Part shown: one piece after another, positions 1-13,158 of the stretch
Numbering within the stretch: position 1 is the first letter of the stretch
Layout: every line of letters begins with the position of its first letter
Source: Tomocerus qinae
Taxonomy: Eukaryota > Arthropoda > Collembola > Entomobryomorpha > Tomoceridae
Assembly: GCA_020055645.1 (NCBI GenBank)
Contig: CM034550.1
Span: forward strand, 20,039,001 to 20,103,000
Direction: 5' to 3'
DNA: 64,000 bases
Made by a program: the position numbers and the translations under genes
Notes under the pieces: generated by a model
Told to the model about the DNA's origin: nothing
The model's database searches: none
What the model saw: the letters and a program-made list of their open reading frames with translations, nothing else

Positions 1-2610
1 TTTCCTTGTTTACGCAACAAAATCCCAGAAACTGATCTGATTTAGAAAGGGTAGTGAAAATAAATTATAAAACCCAGAAGAGTTAAATATAAAAGCATAA
101 TAATCGGATTTTTATTCACAAAATAGTGAATATTGCCAATTAACTTGTCGTTTTTTGCAAAAATGATAGTTTACCGAGTTCTCGTTAATATTTGGAAGAC
201 ATGAGGTTATAATTGCATCTTTTACGTTGTAAATAGAGAATAGTACATCTGGGCTTTAATTATAATACATAGTTGGCACATGGTTGGCACCCATTCATAA
301 ATACCTAGCGATTTAAAAACTGAATGATCCAAACAACAAGGCTTTCTAAGAAACAATTTGTATTGCACAACAGATCCATTTCACCTCAGTTTATTGCGAA
401 TAGTAGCAAGATCAGAGTTATAGTTAGTATAGATATGAATATGCAGAAAATGTAATTATTCACTATTATCTCGTAAATTAGCATATAAGAATTGGAGCTT
501 AGAACCGTTATGCCGTTTGGTAATAATATAATTGTATTGTTTCACTATGCAATAGAATAAGAATTCTGGGATATTAATCTTATTAAATGTGACATATGAA
601 CTTTCATCTGGGTGACATGGATGAATGATGTGCTACGTTTTGTCGTCGTGAATTTGCGAGGTGAGAGGGAAACAGGCACAAACCGAGCCAACCCATATGC
701 AAACTACTTTCCATGCTACAAGCTTTTATGTCCTGCTACTTGTCGTTAACACAATAGGATTAAACTATAAAGTGGATTACTAGCATGTAAAATTCAAACG
801 TTTATTACATACACAAACAAAGAGAACAAGATGGGAATTCTCATTTATATACGTAGAAAGTTACTCAAAAATACTTGCCTTAAGTTAAATGTAACCATAT
901 ATCACAGACTTTAATTTAACTTTCTCACTTCTCCTTTCTATTTCATTTCATACTTGTGATACAACAAATCTACATGCATTACCATTCCTAATTTATTGCT
1001 TATGGGAGGTTAAAATAAATCCATTTATTAGTCAACTCTAAATTAAGTGAATTTTTTGCATATTTACATACACACCGCTTGGTGGCAATGTAGAAACTTA
1101 ATTAATTTCATCAAATCAATTCACATGACTAATTTGAAGATGAAACATGCAAAAAACATGTTCCTCTGCATAATTACAATAATTTGCATAAGAAGTTACA
1201 AACCTATCCTATTACATTCAAATAAATTGCAAAAATATTTCCAAACTATAAAGCAGGGACTTAAGCTCAGCAGAAATCGCAACAGCTTTTAGTAGAATCT
1301 GCAAATCACATGGATTTCGATTTCGAAATTAATGTTCTGCCACACCAATTCTATTTGTCGCAAGATATGCTAAATATATTTAAGTACTTAAACATGCTAC
1401 ACAATGTACTGCGAAATAATATCGACCCAAATCGGCTTGACCTTTTAGGATTACAAAGAAAAATATTTTCCATCTATTTGCATACTATTAGCTTTTATTT
1501 TTAGACAAAATTAATCTAGGAAGCAGATGTGGTATATTATTTTTAGTTTATGTGCTATCTATATCTGTAAAAACATAGCCATTCATAATGAGTGCGGGTA
1601 AGTCTCTCGTGCATTTTCATGTGATGCTTGTGTGTGATTAAAGAGTGTTAACAGTTTATACATTTAGTAATCAGGGACTTAATTCATGATCAGGAACATC
1701 TGTAGAACGCTCTTGTCCATCTGTCCGTACTTATACACAGGTAACATGAAACTTTTCCGTCAGACACGTCTACCGCTAATGGATTTTATTTAATAACTAG
1801 TGCCAATCAAATGTATTTACAAAGCTTATCGTACATTTCCTTCCGATATGCCATGTACCATAAACCATATAACACATACATTATCATCACCAATTCAAAA
1901 CATAAGCCAATAATCCAATACTAATATACAAGCATGCCATGAAACAATGTAAATACAGTCATTGTGCATTATTTGCAAATATTATGATTTAATATTCCAC
2001 TTGATGATATTTAGACATTATTAATTTTATACGATAACAAAACTTGTAGGTGCAAATTGTCAATAATACACAGTAATGAATTACAAATTATGAAAATTGC
2101 CAATTAAGAAATTGAATGAATTCTCAGAATGTTTTAAGGAATTATCATTAAGATTGTCATTTAGGGATCACGCAGGAGTATGAGGTATGAAAAATTCCTA
2201 GGCGATTTTAGTAGAGATAAAGGACATTGTTGTAGATGCGAGTATCCAGTGTATCCATCTACAAGAAAATCTGAAATGTATTGAAAATATGGCCACGACC
2301 TTATGGCAGAAGATGTTAATGATGAAACTGATTGCAAATGAAGATGGCGAATAGTCGTTCTCCTATTCAGTACATTATTTATTACCTAACAGATGGTCAT
2401 TACGTTTTAAAGGATTATGACAGAGTCGGCTTTGTGGAAGAGCCAATACCTACTTCGTAGTAGATTATTGGCTGACATAATATTGACGAATGTATATATA
2501 CATAAATAATTACTTACGTCTTTGCTAAACTAATAACACAATCTGTTAAGCATTTAAAGGTACAATCATTTTCGCTTGTCACTATAGGATGAATTGAAAA
2601 GGCTGGCTTT
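1..2610. other. Gene-free AT-rich stretch
   Basis: No coding region is supported here. Two short open frames (around 1047 and 1310) have no domain, no convincing start context and no resemblance to the family downstream. I see no repeat of note. Confidence 0.5.
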
Positions 2611-2613
2611 GAC

Positions 2614-2897
2614 TATAAATAAGCAGGAACTTCTCTGACTGCGGCTGACTTTCGTTTGCTAACAAAGACATAAACATCCTTAAGGAAATAAATAGTTCAC
2701 AGAAACCTGCAAAAAGACAATTACATCAATAGTTATTGGATACCTGTTGATTACACTTCGAAATTTTAGTTTTTGATCAAGTTTCTTTTATGTAACGTGC
2801 TACGAATAAAATAGGTAAGAAATAAGTCTTAAATAAACGTGAATGAATGATAAATTGTATTAAGAATTTGCATAATTAATTTTGTGATCTGTTTTAG
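2614..2897 (+). promoter_or_regulatory. TATA box, non-coding exon 1 and short intron of family gene A
   Basis: A TATAAAT box lies at 2614-2620, so transcription should start near 2645. A donor (ATAG|GTAAGA) follows with GT at 2815. The acceptor TTTTAG ends at 2897, giving an 83-bp intron. The coding exon starts at 2898, four bases before the ATG. The same layout recurs at the other members of the cluster. The start site is inferred from TATA spacing. Confidence 0.55.
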
Positions 2898-2901
2898 GAA
2901 A

Positions 2902-3588
2902 ATGAGTCCAAATAAAACTAACCGAACACGAAAAATCTCCATAGTCCATAATGACTACGCATTTTGTATAATTGAGCCATTGACTTCAGAAACAATTCCT
3001 TGTGTATCTGCAAGCCCTAAAGAAGAAACACGCCCACAAGACCAAGTAAGCAAAGAATCTCTCTCGCAATTAGTAGTGCCTGTAAAGGACAGAGAAATTA
3101 AAAATCGAGCAATTCGAAATCTATCTGATGGACAACTTCCTATTGGATATGGATTGGGATTGTGTCCGACGACTGAAAATGCACATCAGACATCAGATTT
3201 AGAGACGCACCAATTAACAAGGAATGAAAATGAAAGAGAGAATTTCCGTAGATGGTCCTTCTCCTACTACCAACATATCTACAGTCCCAATACTCCTAAC
3301 GGGCAAAAGACAGAATTTCTTAGCGAAGAACTTCAGATAAGAAGAGCCGGTTTGGGAGTGCCAATGACAACATTGCCAAGAGAAAACAAAAGCAGAAGGT
3401 GCAATCATAATCATATTAATTTCAATAGCGAAAACTGTACTTGTTCCTCTACATCCAAAATATTCTCTTCCATCATGTCCATTCCTGAAAAAATAAGGAA
3501 GATATCATCAGATAGAAATCCGAAATTTAACGCCAAAGCAGCCAATGGTGACACTCGGGAACAGATGAAGAAAATGTACGTTTATTAA
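2902..3588 (+). CDS. Family gene A: 228-residue member of an unrecognised small-protein family
   Basis: This is a single coding exon encoding 228 residues. The frame is open upstream to a GTG at 2884, but that lies in the intron, so I use the ATG at 2902, just after the acceptor. Residues 19-26 (YAFCIIEP) correspond to YAYGIISP in gene B, and W118 in RRWSFS corresponds to the SWS block of B, C and D. The last 36 residues (IPEKIRK...SDRN...FN...REQMKKMYVY) match the C-terminal block that ends B, C and E exactly at the stop. It is the most diverged full-length member: the PxE segment before the final helix is replaced. No signal peptide or membrane segment is visible, so it is probably intracellular. 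AATAAA lies at 3702. Function is unknown and I do not recognise the family. Family membership rests on both blocks in the same order. Confidence 0.8.
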   Translation: MSPNKTNRTRKISIVHNDYAFCIIEPLTSETIPCVSASPKEETRPQDQVSKESLSQLVVPVKDREIKNRAIRNLSDGQLPIGYGLGLCPTTENAHQTSDLETHQLTRNENERENFRRWSFSYYQHIYSPNTPNGQKTEFLSEELQIRRAGLGVPMTTLPRENKSRRCNHNHINFNSENCTCSSTSKIFSSIMSIPEKIRKISSDRNPKFNAKAANGDTREQMKKMYVY

Positions 3589-3709
3589 TTACTATTTAAA
3601 ATTAAAATTCAAAAAATTGCCTTTTAATGCAATGTATTACTGTATTTACAATGTACCTGTATAATGTTTACCTGTATATACACATTTTGCACGAGTTAGC
3701 AAATAAATT

Positions 3710-4970
3710 TTGAAAATTAGGTTAAGAACATTAAATTTGATGTAAAAATACATACTAGAGCAGCAATTAACATGAATTGTAAGTAAAGTCATCAAAGGAT
3801 GTACATAGAAGATATTTTACTTGATCTATAAAATTCATTTTGCGTGTAAAATACGTATGGCTAGTAAAAACAGAATGACAAGACGCAGTGGTAGTGAATA
3901 TTATGTGTTTTGCTCAATTTCCTGAGTACTAAGTGTATGTATGGGCGTATCTATGTAATAAGTAGACTTTCAGATGAAAGTCGCTGTTTTGTTTTAGCTT
4001 GTAATTGTGAATAACTAGGCGAAAGATAATTAGAAATATGACAAGACTATTAAAATAATGACGCATGATTGATTCGTGCTACTCTGTCTATTCTATTCAG
4101 TGAGGATACTTATCATGTCATGTCATCTGATAGGTATAGCAAGAGTAGGATTACAATTCAACGCGAGGCTTTCCATTGTGCTTTGTTTTGATTTGTTTTC
4201 CTTTTGTCGCTGCCTAGTATTTAGCTATCAGCACGATTTTCATTGAGAAGACAAGAAACCAGAACGGCAAACTTTTCTTGTTCTTCTTTCGATGAAGTTC
4301 AACAGTAAGTAAAACATGTAAATACGCGATAATGTCTACACGAGTCTATCTAAGAGCAAAGTGCTATGATTTATTATGTTTGTTCCTATGAAATAAAGAC
4401 AATACTAATTTGCATTTCAATTACCAAAGGCCATAAATGCCATAAGATGAGGAAAAAGAAACAAAACACTTGGATTTTGTCATTTATGTCAAATCCTATC
4501 ACATCAAATGAAAATAAGCATATTTAATTACTTGTTCTGGTTTCTTCACTATACACAATAAAGGTGGCATTAAATATTATTCGTGTTTGTTTACAGGCGC
4601 CATCAATCAAAATCCTGTTAAAGTAAAAGCAAGATTGTAATAAAGATATTCTAAAGTGATTCGTGAATTGAGTTACATTTTTGATTTCAAAGATATGCAT
4701 TTACGGTACAACAAATATTGATATTTTCCTCGTACTCATGAATGTCATGAATATTGCAATTGTCAAAGAGCTACGGAATTTATGGGAATCAAAGTCAAGT
4801 TAAGTGCTTTGGTGATTTGATGTGATCTGAATGAAAAGCACGTGCACATCTGTGAATAATACGACATGACACGATTTGACAAAATGTTGTTTGGTGACCG
4901 AATGGTATTATTATTTGTATATGGAAGAGATATTCGTTTGAATGAACCTACATTCCTATATGTTGGAATG
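3710..4970. other. Intergenic AT-rich stretch
   Basis: Nothing coding is seen between the poly(A) signal of gene A and the first promoter-like module upstream of the serpin. Confidence 0.5.
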
Positions 4971-4972
4971 TG

Positions 4973-5043
4973 TATAAAATGCCAAGAATTGTAACGGTAT
5001 GTTAATCTGTGATTGGATTCATTCGGTTTCTAGTCAGGTAAGT
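4973..5043 (+). promoter_or_regulatory. TATA box with downstream splice donor, possible 5' exon
   Basis: TATAAAA is at 4973-4979. A strong donor (GTCAG|GTAAGT, GT at 5038) follows about 60 bases later, so a 5' exon of about 30 bases is possible. It could be an upstream leader of the serpin at 6256 or a leftover first exon of the small-gene family, whose members share this TATA-plus-donor layout. No transcript evidence is available. Confidence 0.25.
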
Positions 5044-5870
5044 TGAGACTGATACCTACATAAGTGACTACAAGGTAAATTCATGTAATTGTCCCTATCT
5101 ATATGCGAATCTGTTGTAGCGAAGGAAGGTACAAAGCAGAGTACAAACGACAGTATAATTATTTTATGATGAGTTACATACTAATAGCTACACTGTGCAA
5201 ACATACACATTAAATGCATGCAAAGGTAATACAGAAGCAAGTCAAATCAAGAAGAAAACCAATTGTGACAATATGCTCTAGCCTAGATTCTCGCTTGACT
5301 ACTTGCATTTCTAACTTTAAAGATTCGAGTAAATGAACCAACTGTAAACTGAATCAATAAACGTGTTTGGATATAATAGGAGTTTAGTTTAATTAAATAC
5401 CTACCTAAAGTATAAGGAGAATTTTGTAAAACACTGAAATTGCATATCTTCTATATTATTAAGTACACGTAGACTATTTGCTTATGGGAAATGATCATAC
5501 AGTAGCCAAGAATTGTCGCACAGCCAAAAAACTTTATGAAACGGATTACATTACGATTTAAGAATAAGAAAACAGATACAAACTGGTTTACCTTTACAGT
5601 TTATGAGATTACTAGTACTGTTCACAGTTTGCACGAAGAAGATACTCCCTATGCACAATGCCATTCATGTTATGATGGAAGTTAGATTAGATATAGCCGC
5701 TTTATGCATGCACTATGCCATATAAATTCGAGCTGGTGGTGATTGAGAATGAAAAATGTATATATGATAAATGTGGCATCAAATAATTCGGTCAGTACTG
5801 GTTTTCCTCCTTTGCAACAGTAGTTGAGCATGATTTATGGAAAATGGTGGCATACTAGCATATCAACCAG

Positions 5871-6069
5871 TATAAACATCGTATAGTAGTAATACGTCGT
5901 AGAACACACTTATCGTTAGGTAAGCTAATCTCCAATGCAAACTGCATATATGAATGTATTATCGTTTCTGCACCTCTCCTCAAGTGTACAGGAGTTCACA
6001 TCAGTTCAGTCAAGTGAGAGCATCTAAGCATTAATTTAAATTTCATGAGGAGAACGATTGAACTTTCAG
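5871..6069 (+). promoter_or_regulatory. Candidate serpin promoter and 5' UTR intron
   Basis: TATAAAC at 5871 is followed by a donor CGTTAG|GTAAGC (GT at 5920). A pyrimidine-rich acceptor CTTTCAG ends at 6069. Together they would give a short leader exon spliced upstream of the serpin ATG at 6256. This is inferred from consensus only. Confidence 0.3.
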
Positions 6070-6255
6070 TATGTATTTAACCTTCACTTCGCATAGTCTC
6101 ATAATAACACACTCACAATAACATTTACTCCTAAAACTATTCTTTTTTAAATCTCACTTTTCTTACACAAAATATTCTACCCGCCAATTTTAACAACTGT
6201 CGAAATTCTTGATCACCCATCTGGATTGCATGGAAAGTGAAAATTGTGACTGGCA

Positions 6256-9210
6256 ATGAAAATGAAATTACTTTTACTCATCACAGCTCTTCAATGTGTT
6301 CATCTAATACAAGCCCAAATCACACCTCCTGTTATTACTAGTAAAATACCTCCAGAGTTTGTCGAATCCTACCAAGAATTCGCTCAGGATTTACTACAAG
6401 ATGACATTTTCGTTGAAAGGACCGAGAATTTTGGTGTTATGGCCGCGTCTCCTTTCAGTGTCGGTTATTTACTCTCCGTAGTGAAAGAGAAAGTTTACCC
6501 GGTTCCCGTCGTTGGATTTGATTCTGCTCTCCGCACTTCTGAAGATTGGATCAATTTTGCCTGGAAGGCTCTCACTGAAAGTTTGCTGGATGTAAGTCAA
6601 TCCATTCATGAACAGTTTTATTAGGATTATTCCTGCTTATATCTACCAGAAATCTCTATTATACATTTCATTACAAAGCCAGCAAAAATGGCAATTAGCA
6701 TTATTATAAGTAAATATATTTATCATTGATTTTGTTTAGTTTTTTAAACTAAAAATTACATCATGTATGATTAAATGTCATTTTTAAGATTCAAGCAGGC
6801 ATGGTTAACACTTTTAAACTAAATTTTGTAATTTATGCATATTACTTAAATACCTTACTAGAAGCAGACATAACCATTCATTATTTAACAGATCCTTGTC
6901 ACGCATTCAGTTGCAATTTGTTGACTTTGGGCTGTCTTTGCCGGTTTGGTCGGAATTGCAGAGTCGTTGTGTCAGCATTTTTTACATTCATTTTCATAGA
7001 ATGGTCATTCGTGTGGTGACATTCTTAATACTTAACTGATTCACGTGATAATTAAAATTAATAAAACTCTTAAAATTGCCAGGAATACCGTACATTACAC
7101 TTTAGATCCTTTTTTATGATGTTGGCAGTAAAATTGTTTTACATGCATTCTAATAACAGTCTATCCATAATATGCTTTCATTGTTTTCGACTTATTTCAT
7201 AAATGCCTTATGAATTTTTAGGATTCCAATGTGTACGTGTCTAGTACAATCTACTCCGCCAATAGGAGTCTTATCGCGCCAATGGGTGTGAAAAACCTTA
7301 AGACGGAAGTAGTTTATGCAGACTTCAGCATGCCACGTGTTGCTGTCCCAGCTATCAACGGAAGAATCGCAGATCAAACGTTTGGAAGAATTAATGATCA
7401 ATTAATTCCTCAGGGTAAGCATTCATTGATATTAAGTACCTACTTCAATAAGATTTCACCGCACAGATAAAGCATACTAAAATAGTATCCATTGACAAGT
7501 AGATTAATTATTCAGTACAAAGTGAATGTTGCTCTAGAACTAAAAGCGGATGCTAATGAAAATACCTACGTGGAGATACTTGTTTATTCTACTATTATCA
7601 CTTCAGGAAGAAAATCCATTATTATGCAGATTAAAATAGTTTTGTATAATAATGTTCTTGTTAACTACCAGGCGGTTGGTACGGGCCTTCGATATGGAGT
7701 TTCACAGAAGCAGTTTTTATCAACACGTTTATCTACAAAAATAAATTCGTGAATAAACTGAGCGATATTGGTGAAGGGCGATTCCAGAAAGAGAAAGTGA
7801 GATTGTTAGAAAGTGCAGGGGATTTCACTCTGAGAAGAACACCTGATTATACGGCAGTCACTTTACCGTTACACGTATGTCATCCTCCTCTCATTTAGCA
7901 CTTTTTCTTGCCTGTCTATTTTGATTACATATTTTGATCCTCCCATCATTATCGTCATTACCCTAATTGCACACATGCTCATTCTGTCTATGAGCATCAA
8001 CATTCAATTACTTTATTGATTTATTGCCACTATTAACTTTTACCTTCGTTTTATAATGCCCCCATCCACTAACGCATGTTAATTATTATATATCAGTCAT
8101 TTGGGGTAGAAAGCTGCGAATCTGTAAATTAATAGGCTGTTTATTACCGTCTTTAATTTGAAAAATCCATTTCCATTTAAAATTACAGGATAGTCGCCGC
8201 AGTCTTGTGATGGTTTTGCCTCGAGAGGATTTACATCAACTATTGCCACATCTTGAAGAAATTCTTTACACTTCTAAACCGGAATTCACGGAAACGAAAG
8301 CAGTCACTTTGGTTGTACCGGCTATGAACTTTTCCATTTCCAATGAATACTATAAACAACTGTACAATGTAATTATATCAAAGCCAAACCCTATTAGATA
8401 ACTGTTCTGCTGCAATTCTTCATTTTCTAACGATAACGATCTTACAAATAATTGAGCTTACTATGTAATTTTATCTATTATTTGCATATTTAATTCCTTT
8501 GAATTGTCTCAGATGGGAATTAACAATACAATGTGCAAAATCAAGAAGCGAAATGTTAACTTCCTCCAGCCTGTGTCTCAAGCTTTGTATGTCTACTTGG
8601 ATCATGACAAGTTTGAAGTAGCCTCTGCTACAGGTAATATTATAATGATTTAAATTGACGGAAGGTTGTAGAATCAAGATAGAGAAAATAGGAAGACATT
8701 TTTAAATTTTTCCGCGGAAATTATTTTCACACTTACAAAATTTCAGGAGCCCAATTGAACAATTACAAGCGTTTACGTGAAGCCACAATTGCCGACCGAG
8801 AGCAAGATGATTCCCGTTCCGCAGAACAACCTGTTGAACCTATTAAAGATGGAGTAGAAGAAAATCAAGACGATACTCTGAGATTTGACAATGGAGACGC
8901 TACAACGTATTCTCCCGATGCTGCAATCGAGGAAGATGTTTACAATGAAGAGTTGCTTCGACCTCAGAGACAAGTGAAGCCATTTAGACAGTCGAGATAC
9001 TTAAACAGTCAAATTCAAGGATCCCTCGAGAGAATCACATTTACCCGTCCGTTCTTTTGGTACTTAAATGACCACGTTTTAGGACCTGTCTACGCAGGGA
9101 TGGTCCATTCCTTCGAAGATTACCGTGCCAAAAGCAATACAATCTCACAAGGATTTGATGATCTCCATAAGTATCTTTTTTGGAGCTGCGGTGATACTGT
9201 TAAATTTTGA
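6256..9210 (+). CDS. Secreted serpin with an unusually long acidic reactive-centre loop
   Basis: Six coding exons: 6256-6591, 7222-7414, 7672-7874, 8189-8368, 8513-8633 and 8747-9210. All have GT-AG borders and consistent phases, giving 498 residues. Residues 1-20 form a signal peptide. Serpin signatures are an early ASPFSVGYLLS segment, AINGRIADQTFGRINDQLI (helix F type), SQALYVYLDHDKFEVASATG (strand s5A and hinge, ending at residue 345) and FTRPFFWYLNDHVLGPVYAGMVHSF (residues 443-467, the conserved C-terminal strands). About 95 residues separate the hinge from FTRPFF, where inhibitory serpins usually have about 25-30. The insert is acidic (residues 360-415), then basic, with RPQR at 416-419 as an RxxR cleavage candidate. 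The hinge has Lys and Phe where Gly and Thr are usual (P15, P14), which argues against ordinary protease trapping. A 31-residue tail follows the serpin fold. AATAAA is at 9441. Drosophila has long-loop serpins, but I cannot establish orthology. Confidence 0.85.
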
Positions 9211-9440
9211 AAGCATGTAGCTATAGTCATTTTATTGTTAGATTTTAGTTTTGGCAAGAATTAGGCAAGTTCCTGATATACTAAGAAGGAAAGTAAAAGT
9301 TTAATTCATTTTCACTTCTCATCAAATATCCCTTCCCACTAAAGCGAAATAATCCCGCCTGTATCTTTGTTGAGTTTTCATTGTTGTGTTTATTTTTGTA
9401 CTATTTGTACTGAAGAATTTGTAAAAATCTTATCATTGCA

Positions 9441-9446
9441 AATAAA
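9441..9446 (+). terminator. Serpin poly(A) signal
   Basis: AATAAA lies 231 bases after the serpin stop, followed by a T-rich stretch. Confidence 0.55.
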
Positions 9447-9449
9447 GAT

Positions 9450-12400
9450 TCTTCTATTTTTCTGTTATTTTCATAATACTTCGTGTTTATCTGTCTTTAT
9501 AAGCGATCTCTCTATGTAAAAACTTCATTTGAGTCTTTAGGCTGCACTACTAAACTATTTCTTGCATATTTTAGTTAACCAATACAATTAAGTTGTTTTA
9601 GTTGACAGTTACCACTTGCCATTCACCAAGAAATATTCAAATGTGATTACTTTTTCTATGGTCAAGGTATTAAAAACAATTAATTGCTATTTATAACCAA
9701 TATAAGCTGCTATATGTTTGTAGTATGCTTTAGAATTTAGAACATGCTACTTAGTTTACATTTACAAACAAATGCACTTTGGACAAGGAATAAGTAGAAC
9801 ATTGACTGGGCGTTACTTTAGAGGAGCATTTCTACAGACTATCATGTTTGACGAATAATCTTAACATTAATGTACACGAAAACAGTTCACGCTTTCTTAA
9901 ACACTTAGGCAAAACAAACTTCTTCTACAGAAACATGAAACCAAAATATTATGCCGGCATGTCTGCCTATACAAACACATTCAAATGTCTTTGGGCTGTC
10001 ATAATATTACTTTACCACAAATCTCATTATTTATAAAGCCTTTTGCCGTTTGTATTCCGCAGTACCTTCACCTCTTAACGATGACTCACTTACTAACGAC
10101 AACCACAACACTATATCATATCAATTGAAGACATAAAGACATGAAGTGAATAGGGATATTTCACTGTGTATAATCTACAATAGCCGTATATACTTACTGT
10201 GTGTGTACATATGTGATACCACCTATTTTCAAATCGTACGAAGAAAATTCTGAAAGATTTACTTCGTCGTTTTGGGTCACACTATATCTCACAATTCATG
10301 TGAATAATCTGGATACCCATTACAACTTGAATATACAACACACAATGCAATATACTGTAGAAAAAAGTTTGATTTTACAATAAAGGAATACGAATCATCT
10401 GTACATGTATAGATAATGATGAAAAGTTACTTGCATCTATATTTAAGAAATTTAGAAAATGTCTAGTGAAAGAATTAAAACTAGGTGTCCTACAAAAGTA
10501 TACTAATAACTTACATATGAAATTCGTGATTCATATAGTAAATGCACTTCATCGGAAGCTTACCTTAGGGAATTTCAAAGGTTTGAGAAACTTCGTGGTA
10601 TTTAGCATTAGTTTTTAGAAAACATGATAAGCGCTTGCTTATTTGTAAACCATTGCATTTCCTGATGACTGCGACTGGCTGAGAGCAAATTAAACAACAT
10701 AGCCTACAAATAAGAATAGGCCATATTATACTTTCACATGATATAATGGGAGTCACTCATCCAGATAAAATGTATTACACGTATGCTTTATTTCCAAAGC
10801 AAAATGTACAGATATCGTTTGATTGACGTCATTTCAAGTGTTGAAAGATAACGCACCCATGGGACCTGCCTGATTAAGCCATAAACTCAATCAACAGCAC
10901 ATAAACACCATAAAGTTCATATTTTAACAATGACCAACAGAGCAAGGTTGTTTGTATTTTTGCTTGCAATTTTTCAGTATTCATTTCAATATGTAGAGTG
11001 TAATTGCTTCATTCTTTTTGGCTCCCTACTAGTAAAACTTAAAAAAACAAACCCATAAAAACCAATACAATTTTTTGTTCTCCGTCATAAACAGGTAAAC
11101 ATTTCACAACTTGCAATTTCTATACACATCATGTTAGGTAAGTTAATTGCCGTAATCACTATGTGAAGGTATGCTTAGCTTTGTTACAAAAAGTTACGCA
11201 TGTAAATTTAAAGACAAATTCTATTTTCGGTTTGAAAAACTAGCTGCAGGGATTAGGTTGAAAATAAGTCAAAATACAAGTGCAAAGATCACCCGAAGTT
11301 CATTCTAAATGTAGCTTCATAAGTAAACTGACCATGATTGAAATCTACTAGTCATCATTATAATCCTACAGGTTACTTCTTAAAGCCCTTTCATGTACTT
11401 AATAGCTACATGGGTAATAAATAATGTCAGCTTGCCCTAAAAGTGCGGTGCAAACTACAAAGTCTAAAGTATTAGCATATTCCTATTGGATTGGGAGAGC
11501 GTGTGTATTTAAATGCAGATTAGTGGTTAGCATTTAGGAAACTAGACCTCTATGGTCTTAGCCTATCAGAGTAAACACAAACACAAGTGCTGGAGGAGGG
11601 TACGAAATGAAGGCAGGTATATCTTATTTATACTTTGGTTTTACACTTCCTATATCGACTGTCCATTGTTGTTTACTTGCATATGAATCTAAAATATATT
11701 ATCTACTCCTATTAAATTGGACAGATGGATGGGAATATTAACTTTTATATATACTTGTCTATGGATATTATATGCTGTATTTATTGTTAGCACTAAATAC
11801 ACATCCATATAAGCTACCCTTAAAACTTAAACATATCTTATATATAATAGTTAGATTATTTTCATTTTAGAAATTTTGAAAAATGCATTCTTGTTACTGC
11901 CGGCTATCAATTAGCTTCAATTCAAATGAAGGATGAGCAGAGAATACTTCTCAATGTTAAGAAATGCTAGATGTTTTGCTATCCCCTTAATTTTAACAAT
12001 TACTACCAAGAATTGCGAGCAACAAAGAATGCTCTTTAAATAACTTGGAAAGAATAGGTATAGATATACCAACAAGAAACAACGGCAATATAAGTGCAGT
12101 GATTAGCGATTGCATTTATACGGCAACTAGTAACCTTGTAATTGTTGTAATGGGCTTTCCTGCTTCGGTATTCTGCATTGATTCTTGGTACACCAACCTC
12201 CAACCTAACTGCATAGACTCTATAAAAGCTAAATATGCAATATGCAAATGACTAAAGATAAGTACCTTATTACATTAACAATATTGCATAGCATATAGAA
12301 AAAGTGGATTTTCTAGAAAATGCCAACTATACTTACCTATGCCACTCGATTCCAGTATTTCCAGTCTAGCAGGCATTCAGAAGGAAGGTTTACTCAACGT

Positions 12401-12690
12401 GTTCATAAGAGTTCAGTGGATGTGGATTTGAATTTAAGACCGATGTTAACATTTTGTCCCCTCCTGGTACTACAGCCAAGACCAGGACAGCCACCCACTG
12501 ATAAGTATGTGTAGGCCGGCTTGGGCAAATAATAACATTGTTCGTTTCATCGCAGCTCAGGGTTAGGTCGGTGGACCTTATCTGTTCTCCTGGCTTAGGT
12601 ACATACTGCCACTGCATACTCTGTAATCAATATACATTATATAATTATATATAGGCTTCTGGACATAATTGTTTAGCTATATGCTGGTTG
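9450..12690. other. Gene-free AT-rich stretch
   Basis: Short open frames (for example near 9848, 10201, 12045 and 12320) show no domain, splice support or family similarity. I see no RNA gene or clear repeat. Confidence 0.45.
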
Positions 12691-12698
12691 AAAATTGG

Positions 12699-13149
12699 TA
12701 TAAAGATCACTGAGCTCACTTATAGCTTCACTCACTGTTCTTTCTTGTCTGGTCAAGTAGGTTCGCCGGTTCGTTTGTCACTTCGATTTTCTTTGTTACA
12801 AACTTGACTAGCATTACCTACTGCTAGACACTCTAAATCTCTAAATTCTTCTTTTCTTACACAAACCATTCGTCATTTTCTTTCGCTAAATTAACTGCTG
12901 GAATATTTTTTCATTTCTTCATCGATTTCTTTCGTTTACAGGTAAAAGCATTTTGTCAATTTTAAACAAGTATAAATGTAAGTAAGTAGAATGAAAAAGT
13001 TGTTTAGAAGTAGAACGTATAATAGAATAGAATGGTGAATGGCGGAAGTATTTGCAATATTGCTAATGGAAAATGTTTATTGTATTCACTGAGTGTTTTT
13101 AGAATTTACCATGATTTTAACTATATAAATATGTTTGTTTGTTTGACAG
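12699..13149 (+). promoter_or_regulatory. TATA box, non-coding exon 1 and intron of family gene B
   Basis: GGTATAAA has its TATAAA at 12699-12704, so transcription should start near 12730. The donor ACAG|GTAAAA has GT at 12942, and the acceptor TTTGACAG ends at 13149, giving a 208-bp intron. The ATG of gene B is nine bases into the next exon. Confidence 0.55.
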
Positions 13150-13158
13150 ATTTCCATT

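Noticed and set aside
1310..1504. A short frame after an acceptor-like site, weakly resembling the family's C-terminus
   Set aside because: Only scattered residues match, no YVY end or TATA box is present, and chance is the simpler explanation.
7492..7752. An 86-codon frame within the serpin
   Set aside because: It covers intron 2 and part of exon 3 in the wrong frame. The serpin frame starts at the acceptor ending at 7671.
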